A DNA stretch of 64,000 nt from Bin87 sp965220265 (GCA_965220265.1 CBDCPM010000004.1:3596001-3660000); one strand, 5' to 3'. Counted from the stretch's first letter, positions 29,788 through 39,691 are shown. The notes: generated by a model not told the origin, from the sequence alone. Program-made: numbers and translations.

Positions 29788-30738
29788 ATGAGGAACTTAC
29801 GAGAGGCTCGCAATGGAAGGGATCCCGCATCGGTAAGGTCATCCGAATTACACCAGCCAATCCGACGCAGATCAGAGGCAGGCGGCGAATTGACACGCTC
29901 CGTTTTCCGTATCCAGTTGAGCCAAGTGCTGGTCTTCACGCTGGTCGTGTTGGTACTCAGTGTCCTCGGGATCGCCGGGTGCGCAACTGTAAAACCGCAG
30001 GTCGCCTCTCCCGTACCGAGTCCCTCACCGCATAGCGTCGTGAAAACCACGCGTTCGCCTACCGGGTCGGCCTCGCTCGCGGCCATCGAGGAAAGCCCCA
30101 GCGTTGCTCAACTGAAGGCATGGTACCGGGCAGTGCAGGAAGAGGCCGCAGGACAAGTTCGCGGCATCACCTGGAGCGGAGTGGACGTGCAGAACAGTCG
30201 CATTGAATTCGGCCTGGTCCCGTTGCGCGGAGACCGCGAGCAGTTGGAGGCGGCGATATCGCGGGCAAAGGTCCCAAGGGAAGCCATCGATATTGAAGTT
30301 GGATGCCAAGGTGGCGCACTGTTGCGCATCGAATTCGGTGCTGCTCCCAGCGAGGAATTGCGCCGAGCCATCGACCACTCGCTGGAGGTGGTTTCCCAGG
30401 CTGATTACGGTGAGACGGTATCGATGAAGTTGACGCTCAAGAACAGCAGCGATCAACCAGTGCAGTTTTACACCGGCAGGCCTCCCCATGACTTTGTGGT
30501 CGCAACGGTCTCTGACCAGGAGGTCTGGCATTGGCGGTGCGGAAAGGACTTTCCGGCAGTAATGGAGGAGATCAACCTGGAACCCGGCGAGGAGCTCGTG
30601 CTCGTCGGCGAGTGGGAGCAGATGACCAATTGGGGAGAACCCGTCCCGGCAGGAACCTACTTGATCAGAGGCATGCTCGTAATGGAACCAGCCGGCATGT
30701 TGGCGACGCCGTCCCAAGAGCTGAAGGTGCTCAAGTAA
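29788..30738 (+). CDS. Lipoprotein with C-terminal BsuPI-like inhibitor domain
   Basis: 316 residues as read from ATG 29788. The signal segment (LSQVLVFTLVVLVLSVLGIAGC) begins about residue 44, so the real start may be TTG at 29890, just before TRSVFRIQLS. After the lipobox LGIAGC and a Pro/Ser linker, residues 105-200 form an alpha/beta region (LEAAISRAKVPREAIDIEVG). Residues 210-316 match the BsuPI intracellular proteinase inhibitor fold: VSMKLTLKNSSDQPVQFYTG, PGEELVLVGEWEQ, EPVPAGTYLIRGML. BsuPI domains are beta-sandwiches; export as a lipoprotein implies a surface role. It is an intact relative of the broken gene at 25123. Confidence 0.7.
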   Translation: MRNLREARNGRDPASVRSSELHQPIRRRSEAGGELTRSVFRIQLSQVLVFTLVVLVLSVLGIAGCATVKPQVASPVPSPSPHSVVKTTRSPTGSASLAAIEESPSVAQLKAWYRAVQEEAAGQVRGITWSGVDVQNSRIEFGLVPLRGDREQLEAAISRAKVPREAIDIEVGCQGGALLRIEFGAAPSEELRRAIDHSLEVVSQADYGETVSMKLTLKNSSDQPVQFYTGRPPHDFVVATVSDQEVWHWRCGKDFPAVMEEINLEPGEELVLVGEWEQMTNWGEPVPAGTYLIRGMLVMEPAGMLATPSQELKVLK

Positions 30739-30880
30739 TGCCCGGTGTTTGGTTGGCCTTACGCCCATTGAGACCTTCGTCGTCTTGGGACGGGGGAACC
30801 CTTTCTGAGAAGCCTGACGCCGTGGCTGTCGTCATGCCGTCCGTTTCCTCATGCTCCACCTTCTGGGACTCTACCCGCCG

Positions 30881-32179
30881 ATGAAACTCAGCCTTATGTC
30901 ATGCTTGTCGATGTTTCTGTTCGCCTTCTTCCTGGCCTGCGGGGGTTCCGGGAGTATGTATGTGCCGGCACAGGACGTGCCCACTCTCATCCCGGGCCCC
31001 AGGTCCACGGATGGCCCGATCTGGGTGGCTGAAAGATTGAACGGGAAACCAGTGATAGGGATATGGGGAACCGTGCTGACGCTTTCCACTTACGAGGGCT
31101 CTGCCGGAGGTCACGATGGGTGCAACCACTTCGGCGGCGGCCATGAGGATGGCTCCTATGTCGCGCAGCCCGATGGGACCATCTCATTCTCCGGCTTCGG
31201 GAGGACACTCGCCGGGTGCCCTTTCCCTAAAATACTCACGGAACGTCGCAGCGAAAACTACAGGGCCGCCTTGGCAGACGCGAAACAGTACCGGGTTCGG
31301 GACCATCGTTTACAAATCCGGGACGGGTCAGGGAAGCTCCGCCTGGTGATGGTCAACAAGTCCCCGCTGGTCGGCGTGGCCGAAGACCTGACCGGGACGG
31401 CATGGCGTCTCGTCTCCACCGACGGGAAAGCACCCCGCGGCGTATCGCCCACGCTGGCCTTCTGGGATGAGACATTCGTGAGAGGAACCGTCGCCGGCTA
31501 TGGCTTCGTGGCCCAATACGACCGATGGCGGACGAGCATCCGCGTTCGGGCCACAGCCGTTACCGGCGCCGAGACCAGCCGGGCATCCCGCATCTCAGAT
31601 CGAAACATGCGAGATTTCATCCAGGACATAGGGCGATCCGGGAGACACGCCGTTCGCGAAGAGGATGGGATCAGGCTCCTCCGAATACGCACGGGTCAAG
31701 GATATCCGCTGGACTTCGAGGAGCTCATGCCGGCGGTGGAAAAGATATCGGACACGGAGTGGAGTCTCCAATCAATCATCGAAGTGCGTCGGGAAGAGTA
31801 CCGCGCAGGTGGACCGCCATGCGTGCAGAACGCGCTCCCTGGGTCGGATATCATCGCCAGGTTCACCGAGACGTCCGTCCGTGGGACCGTGGATGGCAGG
31901 GACTATAGTCGCGACGACTTGACTCTTGCCATGGTGAAGCCGGGGGAGAGCAACACAGAAGGGTTGGCCGGGTTGGACCCCTGGTACAACGATTTGCCGG
32001 ACGGAAGATGCCCACGCGAGGATGGAGAGGAGGCCAGCAAACCGGACACAGCCGGCCAGGTCGAACTTTATCTGGAACTTCTGCCCCAGCTGAGACGCTA
32101 TTTGATATTCGGCGACCGGCTGGTGGTCCTCACGGATTACCATCAGGCGCTGCTGTTCCAGACCGCAAGATCGGGATAA
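30881..32179 (+). CDS. Lipoprotein with META/HslJ-type domains
   Basis: About 432 residues starting MKLSLMSCLSMFLFAFFLACGG. The lipobox FFLAC fixes this start over the ATG at 30851. Two or three META-like units follow: GPIWVAERLNGKPVIGIWGTVLTLSTY with HDGCNHFGGGHEDG; LTGTAWRLVSTDGKAPRGVSPTLAF with VRGTVAGYGF; SDTEWSLQSIIEV with VRGTVDGRDY. META domains occur in HslJ and in secreted protease-related proteins; their biochemical role is unclear. The C-terminus has no further recognisable domain. It shares composition and domain order with the pseudogene at 25123-27169. Confidence 0.7.
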   Translation: MKLSLMSCLSMFLFAFFLACGGSGSMYVPAQDVPTLIPGPRSTDGPIWVAERLNGKPVIGIWGTVLTLSTYEGSAGGHDGCNHFGGGHEDGSYVAQPDGTISFSGFGRTLAGCPFPKILTERRSENYRAALADAKQYRVRDHRLQIRDGSGKLRLVMVNKSPLVGVAEDLTGTAWRLVSTDGKAPRGVSPTLAFWDETFVRGTVAGYGFVAQYDRWRTSIRVRATAVTGAETSRASRISDRNMRDFIQDIGRSGRHAVREEDGIRLLRIRTGQGYPLDFEELMPAVEKISDTEWSLQSIIEVRREEYRAGGPPCVQNALPGSDIIARFTETSVRGTVDGRDYSRDDLTLAMVKPGESNTEGLAGLDPWYNDLPDGRCPREDGEEASKPDTAGQVELYLELLPQLRRYLIFGDRLVVLTDYHQALLFQTARSG

Positions 32180-32601
32180 CGTGATGGGTCCCGGATCGAT
32201 CTGCCAGATTGCCGCAGTTCCCCGCAGAGAACATATCAGCAAAGCCGGCGACACTCGCCGTAGTTTTGCCGGCAGAATGGAACCTCGCGAAAGATCCGGT
32301 GATACCACCCCACGAATTGCCGGTGCACGATCGTTATCCGGGGCATTCCGCACCCAGCCCAGCGTTGACAGTCCGGTCCGGTCGCTGCCGTAGCTTATGG
32401 CACGGAGAGCCAAAGATCCAACCGTCGATCGCGGCTTGAAACTCATTGGAAGTGAGGATGCAGCTGCTGCGCTCGTAGCAGCCTGAGCCCACAGCAAAGC
32501 GAGCGGAGGTCGACGCCCGGTCGTAGGACCAGGAGTCGATATCGCCCTCGACCAGGGCCTTGGGCGCGAGTACTCCTTCTGTGGCGACTACAATAGCGAG
32601 C
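32180..32601. other. 422-base region without a confident gene
   Basis: Frames on both strands are open for 70-190 codons but show no motif. The last 40 bases lead into the MFS gene without a strong ribosome-binding site. Confidence 0.35.
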
Positions 32602-33804
32602 ATGGCGACGTCCATCCGGCATCCCGACGTCAAGCTGGGTCTGCTTCTGGTGGTGGCCGCGCTACTCCTGGATATGGGAACTTCGGGCGCCTCCTGGACT
32701 TGGCTTGTTTCCGACCAGTTCAACAGCACGGCCATGGGAGTCGGTTGGCTGGGGCTCATGGTTGGTTTGGGGAGTTTGTGCGTGGTGTTGGCAGCCATCT
32801 GGGTGGACCGCCATCCACCCCACAGAATGATGGCGGCCGGCGCCGGCATACTCGCTCTTGGACTCGTCCTGGTAACTCTTTCCCGTAACTTCGGCACCGC
32901 TGCAGCCGGTTTGTTCCTGGTGGGGGCCGGAGGGGCCGCATTTCACTCCCTGGTCTTCTACGCAATTGCCGTCAAAGGGTACGCCCGGTTCAGGGGAACG
33001 ATCATCGGCGTACTCGGCCTGGTGTTCGGGGCCAATCTGGGAGCCGGAGCATTACGCGACTGGGAATTTGACATCCCCGTCGGATGGTTCGCGCTGGTGC
33101 TGGCTCTGACCGGCGGGATTGCGCTCTACATACTTCTCCCCCGGTGGTTCAGGGCGACCTACGATTCAGGGCCGTCTCTACGGGAGACCATCGCCGTTCC
33201 CGGCGTCAGAGCCGATTTCGTATCGACCGCCGCCGTACACCTGGTTGCGGCCATGGCATTCGCCTCAAAGTAATTGCATCTCCGGTGGGTTACGGCAGCT
33301 ACCGCGTCGGCTGGCACCGCTCATGATGCCGAGTACGAAGCCTTGGCCCTGGCTGGCGGAATCGGGGCCCTGGCCTGGGGCGTAGCATCCGATTTCCTTC
33401 CCGTACGTTGGCTGCTCATCGCTTTGGCGGTGCTTACTCTGCCGGCAGCGGCTTGGGTCGGGATGATCGATGACCCGGGCGCAGGCGCGTATCTACTATT
33501 GTTGGTCCGGGGCGGCTTGATCAGTCTCCCCTGGGTGCTGATGGCGGATCTCCTGCCCAAACAGCATTTCGCGAAGTTCGCCCTGGCCATGATCCTGCTG
33601 GGTACGTTGGGCGGATCGTTGGGTCCACTCTACTGGGGTGCAGTATTGGGCGTTTGGGGAGCAGGGTTGTTCGTTTGTATCGCCCTTATCGAAAACTGCG
33701 CACTTGCGGCGGTGGTTCTCTGGCGCCCCACTGATCGGAGGGCTGGCAGTTGGACACTCTGGTGGAACAAGCGGCCACGGTGCGAAGACCGGGGGCCGCA
33801 ATGA
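32602..33804 (+). pseudogene. MFS-type transporter split by an in-frame TAA
   Basis: The first half starts MATSIRHPDVKLGLLLVVAA and has six or seven membrane segments (GVGWLGLMVGLGSLCVVLAAIWVDRH, with the loop WVDRHPPHRMM in the position of the MFS motif A loop). The second half continues after TAA 33271-33273 in the same frame with further segments (EALALAGGIGALAWGVASDFLPVRW, LLLVRGGLISLPWVLMADLLP). Around 33250-33320 another frame reads LKVIASPVGYGSYRVGWHRS, which looks more MFS-like, so a compensating pair of frameshifts is an alternative to a nonsense mutation. Substrate unknown. Confidence 0.65.
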
Positions 33805-33928
33805 GACTCTCGAGAGCAGGAACGGATTCCGCCTGTACGGGCCATGGTCGACACTTGCTGCGAAGACCAGTCTGGACTAAATTTCCGGCGGCAGCGCGCG
33901 GTATGACCGGTGAGCGCACCACCATGAT

Positions 33929-34441
33929 GTGCCTTCGGCAGATCACAAGCTCCGCCCCGATCGATGCTCCTGCCGATGCAACGGCGTGGCTACGGCGATG
34001 ATGTTCTCTTTGTGCCCGGTCAACGAGTTCAAGTTCTTGACGTTTCTTTCCCTTTTCGCCGTCGCATTCCGTACCGGCTCGACGACCGGATTGACCTTGA
34101 ATTGGCAGCATAACTGGGTAAGGAAACTGACGGGACTGGCAGTCGGTTCCGCTGTGGGGGTGCTGGCGGTGGTGACACTGGCCCATATGGTTGACGCCGC
34201 GGGCACGGGCTCAGTGCCTGTGCCCGGCGAACCCAACCGGTATACATTTCCTTGCGGGCCTCCGGACCTGTCCGGCAACGTCACCTTGGGTTGGACTATG
34301 CTGTACGCGGTGAAGGTGGCGGCGATAATTCTGACCACGAACTTCGCCACCACCTCCCTGTGGACCATCGGCTCAACAGCTATGCGGTCAGCAGCGCGGT
34401 TGATACGGGAACTGCGCCGGCGCAACCCGTCGCAGGAATGA
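33929..34441 (+). CDS. Possible small membrane protein
   Basis: The frame contains two hydrophobic segments: LTGLAVGSAVGVLAVVTLAHMV and GWTMLYAVKVAAIILTTNFAT. The first 45 codons are Cys-rich and probably not translated; a start near the ATG at 34001 or later is more likely. No family is recognised and the ribosome-binding site is weak, so this could be a decayed gene. Confidence 0.35.
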   Translation: MPSADHKLRPDRCSCRCNGVATAMMFSLCPVNEFKFLTFLSLFAVAFRTGSTTGLTLNWQHNWVRKLTGLAVGSAVGVLAVVTLAHMVDAAGTGSVPVPGEPNRYTFPCGPPDLSGNVTLGWTMLYAVKVAAIILTTNFATTSLWTIGSTAMRSAARLIRELRRRNPSQE

Positions 34442-34533
34442 TGTCCTGTTGCCGAGGCCAAAACGGTTCTCATCGGTCCTCATGCCACGGTAAACAGTTT
34501 GCATTTCCGGTGACATCAGTGGCCCAATCCAGA

Positions 34534-35910
34534 ATGTCCATACTGATCTGGTCGGTGGCCGCGGCGTTGATTCTGTTGGCGGGACTTTCCGGTTGTGGGG
34601 AGGGACTCCCCTCAGCCGACTCGTCGGCGACGCTGGCACCGCCTGAGGCCAGCTTGACTGCCTCCGTTCTTCCAGCTCCAACGCCAGCATTGGAACTGCG
34701 TTCGGACCGGGAACGGTCGGTCCCGTCCGTGGGATCAGCCGACCGGGACGAGCTGGTGCGGGGAAACAATGCCTTCGCCTTCGACCTGTACCACGCCCTG
34801 CGCCACGGTGAAGGCAACCTGTTCTACTCTCCCTTCAGCATCTCCCAAGCCCTCACCATGACTTCCGCAGGAGCCAGAGGCGAGACCCAGCGCCAGATGG
34901 CGGACACGCTGCACCACCGGCTGCCGCAAAACGATCTTCATCCCGCTTTCAACGCCCTAGACCGGACCCTTGCTTCCAGGGGCAAGGATCCACCGGGAAC
35001 ACCCGACCAGGACGGTGAAACCGGTCAGTATTTCCGCCTGAACATCGCCAACGCAATCTGGGGTCAGGAGGGTTATCATTTTCTGCCTGACTTCCTCGAT
35101 GTGCTGGCCGAACACTACGGAGCCGGGATGATGGCCGCGGACTTCGCCGGCGCGCCGGACGAGTCTCGCGTCAGGATTAATGACTGGGTGGCGAAAGAAA
35201 CCTCAGGGAAGGTCAAGGACCTCCTGCCTCCGGGGATCATAGACCGGTCCACCCGGTTGGTGCTCACCAACGCCATCTATTTCAACGCCTCGTGGCTCTG
35301 GCCCTTCAGTCCGAGGGATACCGAGGTACGTCCCTTTCATCTGGACGGCGGCGGAATGGTGATGGTTCCGATGATGAGGGAAACCTCCAAGGATTTCTAC
35401 GGATATGCCAGGGGCGTCGGGTACCAGGCGGTTGACCTGCCGTACTCCTGGGGAGAGTTGTCCATGACCATCTTGCTGCCCGACGAGGGTGGGCTGGAAG
35501 AATTCGAAGGCTCGCTGGACTCGGAAATGCTTGACCGGATCATCGATGAGATCCAGATTGACTACATCACCCTCACGATGCCTTTGTTCGAGTTCGAATC
35601 TGAGTTTGACTTGGGAGCTACCCTGGCTGGAATGGGGATGCCCGACGCCTTCGGCGCCGGAGCCGATTTTTCAGGCATGACCGGCTCCAGGGACCTTTGG
35701 ATCCGTGCGGTAGTACACAAGGCGTTCGTTTCAGTGGATGAAAAGGGGACCGAGGCGGCGGCGGCCACCGCCGTGGTCATGCTTGAGTCCGGTGTCAGCA
35801 AAGAACCCATCGCGGTAACGGTGGACCGGCCCTTCATCTTCCTCATCCGCGACACCGGCACCGGCGCGGTCCTGTTCCTGGGCCGCGTGTCGAATCCGGA
35901 CCCGGCATGA
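34534..35910 (+). CDS. Serpin (serine protease inhibitor) lipoprotein
   Basis: 458 residues. The start MSILIWSVAAALILLAG is set by the lipobox LLAGLSGC; the upstream in-frame extension has no signal. A Pro/Ala linker precedes the serpin domain (NNAFAFDLYHALRHGEGNLFYSPFSISQALTM, TNAIYFNASWLWPF, YQAVDLPYSWGELSMTILLPDE). The reactive-centre hinge VDEKGTEAAAATAVVM has the Gly/Thr/Ala pattern needed for loop insertion, so it should be inhibitory. The loop continues LESGVSKEPIAVTVDRPF; P1 is probably near LES, suggesting a target preferring small or hydrophobic residues (inference). Serpins trap serine or cysteine proteases irreversibly. Anchored outside the cell, it would protect against foreign proteases. 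Confidence 0.9.
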   Translation: MSILIWSVAAALILLAGLSGCGEGLPSADSSATLAPPEASLTASVLPAPTPALELRSDRERSVPSVGSADRDELVRGNNAFAFDLYHALRHGEGNLFYSPFSISQALTMTSAGARGETQRQMADTLHHRLPQNDLHPAFNALDRTLASRGKDPPGTPDQDGETGQYFRLNIANAIWGQEGYHFLPDFLDVLAEHYGAGMMAADFAGAPDESRVRINDWVAKETSGKVKDLLPPGIIDRSTRLVLTNAIYFNASWLWPFSPRDTEVRPFHLDGGGMVMVPMMRETSKDFYGYARGVGYQAVDLPYSWGELSMTILLPDEGGLEEFEGSLDSEMLDRIIDEIQIDYITLTMPLFEFESEFDLGATLAGMGMPDAFGAGADFSGMTGSRDLWIRAVVHKAFVSVDEKGTEAAAATAVVMLESGVSKEPIAVTVDRPFIFLIRDTGTGAVLFLGRVSNPDPA

Positions 35911-36256
35911 ACTGCCGGGGAGCTCGAACGATGAGGGGCTGTCTGGCTCTCGCCGAAAGCGGCCGTCGCGCATGAGCAATCGTTATGCGCTGATGAACCA
36001 AAGGATCGTTTCCCACTCCGCTGAAGGGAATGGCAGTGGTGGAGGGTTCTTCGATGGCGACGTTGGACTGGAGTATTGCCCAAGGTGGGAGCGGACCATT
36101 CGGCTGAGCATCTGGGGCCGTACTTCAAGGCTTACTCGGTTCAGTGCTTTCCTGCAAGGCGGGACAATCGAATGATGTCGACCCGCGACGGACCGACCGT
36201 CAGGAATACCGACCCCTGCACAATGGCGGCGTTAACCTCTACACATTGATATTGAT
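35911..36256. other. 346-base region without a confident gene
   Basis: A short plus frame from 35972 has no motif. No terminator-like hairpin with a T run is evident after the serpin gene. Confidence 0.35.
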
Positions 36257-36850
36257 GTGGAGCAACATAGGCGGAGACTTTCAGCCCCGCTTACGAGATT
36301 GATATTGGCAACGGGCGCCGGAGCAGACGCCCTTGGAATTGCTTACCCCCCAATGCCTGGACATGAAGGTTCTCCCACTTCCGTAGGGGATGATCTCGCA
36401 GTGGTCAAAAGTTGGCTTGTGTTCGTCGTCTTGACGGTGGCGCTGCTGGCCGAGTTGGCGTTGGGCTACGGGGTGGAGGAGAGCCGCGATGAGCGGCCGG
36501 TGATCGACGTGGCGCCGAGTGTCGGCGTTTGGTCGGAGCGAATGCGGCGCGCGCGTGCTGACAACTCCCTGATCTTTTTTCAAGACTGGGTAGGTTCCCG
36601 GACCAAGGCGGTGGGCCGCGTTCATCAAGTTTTGCCGGATGGCGTGGTGGTATTCCGGGAGACTGGTGGTGAAGCTCCCGACCTATGGTGCGCTCCGGCC
36701 GGTTCCGTCAAAGTTCCCCGCTTCAGGAGGGGACACTGGGCCATTCTCCACGGTCAGGTCGTTGACTTCGTGCCGGGTCATGGCTCGACGCACGGGTACC
36801 TCCTGCTGCGGGAGTGCGAGTTCCGGCGTGTCATTTTCAGCAGTTTTTAG
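36257..36850 (+). CDS. Membrane-anchored protein of unknown function
   Basis: Open from GTG 36257; a more likely start is the GTG just before VKSWLVFVVLTVALLAELALG, the only hydrophobic segment. The external part has an SH3-like beta pattern (SRTKAVGRVHQVLPDGVVVFRE, AGSVKVPRFRRGHWAILHGQVV). No family recognised. Confidence 0.45.
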   Translation: MEQHRRRLSAPLTRLILATGAGADALGIAYPPMPGHEGSPTSVGDDLAVVKSWLVFVVLTVALLAELALGYGVEESRDERPVIDVAPSVGVWSERMRRARADNSLIFFQDWVGSRTKAVGRVHQVLPDGVVVFRETGGEAPDLWCAPAGSVKVPRFRRGHWAILHGQVVDFVPGHGSTHGYLLLRECEFRRVIFSSF

Positions 36851-36868
36851 ACCCTTATCGCCGGCCAT

Positions 36869-37060
36869 TCAGGGGAAAAGAACTGCTATGACTGCGTCCC
36901 CGGCGCACGGTGGCCATGTCCGGAGGTAGCTGGGTACTCCCTGCGCGCCCCCGAACACCGGAACCGCGCCGGCATCGGCGTAAATGGCACATCCGAAATG
37001 GTGCCCGAGCTGGGTGGCGACGTTCCTGGCCACTGTTCCGAGCGGGTTCGCGCACAGCAT
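36869..37060 (-). CDS. Possible 63-residue protein
   Basis: MLCANPLGTVARNVATQLGH, then FGCAIYADAGAVPVFGGAQG, looks more protein-like than neighbouring shadow frames, but no family or ribosome-binding site supports it. Listed with low confidence. Confidence 0.25.
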   Translation of the reverse strand: MLCANPLGTVARNVATQLGHHFGCAIYADAGAVPVFGGAQGVPSYLRTWPPCAGDAVIAVLFP

Positions 37061-37134
37061 ATCAGTCGCGTTCGGGCATCAGCCGGGATGGCAGTGGTCA
37101 GTACCTGGTCTCGATGTTATTGATCCCAGGTCGA

Positions 37135-37320
37135 TCAGCGATGGCTAGGGCTGGCGCCGGCCTTGACTTCAGTGATGACGCCGGCGGCCACCGCGGCCCT
37201 GATGACGTGGTGGCGGCAGTAGTCCTGGCCGCCGATCCGGTACAGCGTCTTGACGTAGACGGTGTGGGGAACTCGGACGGGCGGCTCCATTTCGGCGTCG
37301 CAGGCAGCGCATTTCGGCAT
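37135..37320 (-). CDS. Small Cys/His zinc-binding-type protein
   Basis: 61 residues starting MPKCAACDAEMEPPVRVPHT. CAAC and the later DYCRHH could bind one zinc. The acidic-to-basic charge change and small size resemble phage or integrative-element accessory proteins. Chosen start 37320; the in-frame extension to 37464 would run through the palindromic region and is unlikely. It lies divergently from the nucleotidyltransferase gene across the palindrome cluster at 37441-37530. Confidence 0.5.
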   Translation of the reverse strand: MPKCAACDAEMEPPVRVPHTVYVKTLYRIGGQDYCRHHVIRAAVAAGVITEVKAGASPSHR

Positions 37321-37440
37321 GGCACTCACCCCCGGATGTTTATGTGGCGTTAACCGGATTGTAGTGAAAACCGGCCGTACCCCTTTGCGTTTTGCCCGGG
37401 ACGGCGCCATGCGGTGGACCGGTACCCAATGGTGTGCAAT

Positions 37441-37530
37441 GGTTTCCAATGCATTGGAAACCAATACATTCCATACAATTCATAACCATTCCATTTAATA
37501 GGTATGGATACCATTGGAATGGATACCTAT
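37441..37530. promoter_or_regulatory. Cluster of palindromes with CCATT/AATGG core
   Basis: 37441-37462 is a perfect 22-bp palindrome (starts GGTTTCCAATG). ATAGGTAT (37498-37505) and ATACCTAT (37523-37530) form an inverted repeat enclosing CCATTGGAATGG (37511-37522). Further CCAAT and CCATTCC words lie between. The stretch is AT-rich in a GC-rich neighbourhood. It looks like a multi-site operator or a replication/recombination site. Confidence 0.5.
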
Positions 37531-37786
37531 GGTTTGGTCGCCGGCGTCGCTGATGTGGCCCCCGCCGTTCTCACGCGGCACGACCGGGCGTTCCCATCGG
37601 GCTATCGGGAGGACAGCCTGTCGCCGGGGACGGTTTTGGGCCCGCGTTGGTCAGGCAAACGACGGTGGAAAGAGCCTCTGCGCCCGTCTTGCGCACGTCC
37701 ATTTGCCGCGCGATAATTACCTTTATCGCGCATCTTTCACCCGCTGAAATCACCCTCCGGAGACCCGCCGTTGATCGCCCCGGTCA

Positions 37787-38718
37787 TTGATGTCCAGACC
37801 CGTCGCCATGCCGCCGGTGAGGCGACACCGCATCGGCGACCAGTTGCCGGCCGTGGTCCACCCGGGTCCGGACCCGGCCGCTACCGATCTCTGCCGTGAC
37901 CTGGTTGCCCATACCAACGTGGAGGCCGTCGTCCTCTTCGGCTCCCGGGCCATCGGCGGCTGGGACGAGCAGTCCGACCTCGACATGATCGGCGTCCATT
38001 CCGCCGCCGATGACAGCGATGACCGCAGCAAAGCCCTGGGACGCACCCTGGCCGATCTCAAAGAGTGCCACTACTCGGGTTATCGTGACTACGACAGTCC
38101 CCATCACGGCGTGGTGGACGGGCTGATGATCGAGACTACTGAGAATTACCACGCCTACCGCCGCACCCTGAACCACGTCATCGCCCGGGCCGCCCGGGAG
38201 GGGCGCGTCTTCACCAGGGATCCCGGTGCCGAGGACAGCTATCGCCACGACGGCGACGTCTCCAACGAGTGGGATCTGGTGACCCTGGAAAGGTTCAAGA
38301 GGGTGTGCGAGGAAGCCGGCGACCTGGACTACGTGCGCCGGTCCTGGCTCGATCGATCCCGCCTGAGCCCGGTCCTGAACGCCATGCGCGGGCGAAACGC
38401 CCACGGGCTGCTCTGGGACTCGGGCGCGGCGCTGCTTTCCATCCTGGGCGTGATCTACCCCCGGGACTCAGTGGCGGAGACGGCCGCCGCCATCGCCCGG
38501 CACGACGCCGGCTGAGCCACGCCTTCCGGAGCGACCTGGACCGCATCGACCAGTATTCCAGCTGCGGTTGCGAGGTGGTGGTCACCGATCCCATCGACGA
38601 CATCCCCGCCATGTGGCGCGATCTGGAAATCGACCGGGGTGCCCTCTGGGAACGCATCCGCCAGCTCAGCGGGTACGACCTGTACGCGGCCCGCGAAAGT
38701 CCCGGCCCTGGACCGTGA
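37787..38718 (+). CDS. Nucleotidyltransferase with probable HEPN-like C-terminus (one frameshift)
   Basis: Residues 45-75 contain VVLFGSRAIGGWDEQSDLDMI, the GSRxxG...SDxD core of MNT-type nucleotidyltransferases. The helical C-terminal part (DLVTLERFKRVCEEAGDLDY, NAHGLLWDSGAALLSILG) continues in another frame after 38515 with LSHAFRSDLDRIDQYSSCGC and ALWERIRQLSGYDLYAARES. One C lost near 38500 (CACGACCGCC to CACGACGCC) would explain the break, giving RHDRRLSHAFRSDLD. MNT and HEPN domains together form type VII toxin-antitoxin pairs; a single fused chain here is unusual but not unknown. Substrate unknown. Confidence 0.6.
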
Positions 38719-38774
38719 ACCCCATCGCCCCATTCTGATAACTCGTTTCCCCTTATGATTCCGACGGAGCCGTA

Positions 38775-39635
38775 ATGACCACCACCGCCAGCGATTACCA
38801 GATAGTCCCCCAGGAGGCAGCACCGGCGCTGCGGGCCGCCGACCGGGGCGTGGCTTCGTCCCTGGAATCGGTCCTCTCCGATAACACCCGCCGCACCTAC
38901 GATACCCAGTGGCGTATATTCACCGGTTGGTGTTCCGAGGTGGGGCTTACCTCCCTGCCAGCCGAACCCCTCACCGTGGCCCGCTACCTAGCCGCCCGGG
39001 CCGGTTCCGGCGCCAGCATCGCCACCCTGCGCCTGGCCACCTCGGCCATCTCGAAAGGTCACCAGTGGGCCAGGCTGGAATCGCCCTGCCGGGGCCCGGG
39101 CGTGCGCGCCTCTTTAAAAGGACGGAGCCGGCGCCTCGCCAAGCCCCAGCGCCAGTCCGGCGCCCTCACCGCCGACGTCGTCGCCGTGATCCGCATCACC
39201 GCCGTCCAGCCACGCCGGCGCGGCCGCGTTGACCTGGGGCGACGTCCAGCGCTGGGACGACGGCTCCGGCCGCTCACCGTGGTCCGCTCCAAGACCGACG
39301 CTGAGGCTCAGGGCGCCGTGGTGGCCATCACCCCCGCCGCCATGCAGGCACTTTCCGCCATCCGGCCGGCGGGGGCTGGCGGTGGTGAGAAAGTGTTCGG
39401 GTTGTCGGAGTCCCAGGTCGCCAGGCGGGTGAAGGCCATTGCCAAAGCCGCCGGCCTAGCCGACTGGGAATTCTTCAGCGGCCACAGCGGTCGGGTCGGC
39501 ATGGCCCGGCGCATGGCCCAGAACGGTGCTCCCACCCACGAGATCGAGCGTCAGGGCCGCTGGAAGCAGGGTGGCGGCATGGTCGGCTGCTACACCCGCG
39601 GCGAGTCCGCCGGTTCAGCGCTCAGGTATCTGTAG
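38775..39635 (+). pseudogene. Tyrosine recombinase, copy 1, with internal deletion
   Basis: The N-terminal SAM-like core-binding domain is present (SDNTRRTYDTQWRIFTGWC, PLTVARYLAARAGSG). In the catalytic domain the segment with the first Arg (GLRRSEAA in relatives) is deleted between RRRGR and LTWGDVQ. One base missing near 39280 shifts the frame (GSGRITVV becomes GRRLRPLTVV). The C-terminal HSGR (HxxR) and the final Tyr (GCYTRGESAGSALRYL) are intact. Related copies lie at 43955 and 45990. Without the first Arg it cannot recombine. Confidence 0.8.
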
Positions 39636-39691
39636 CCGCTACCCGCGGGGGCTGGTCAGCGACTATGTTCGGCGGTTGCGTTCCGGACTAG

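Noticed and set aside
36869..37060. A confident transglutaminase-like or secreted small protein
   Set aside because: The composition is suggestive but no motif or start signal supports a function; kept only as a low-confidence frame.
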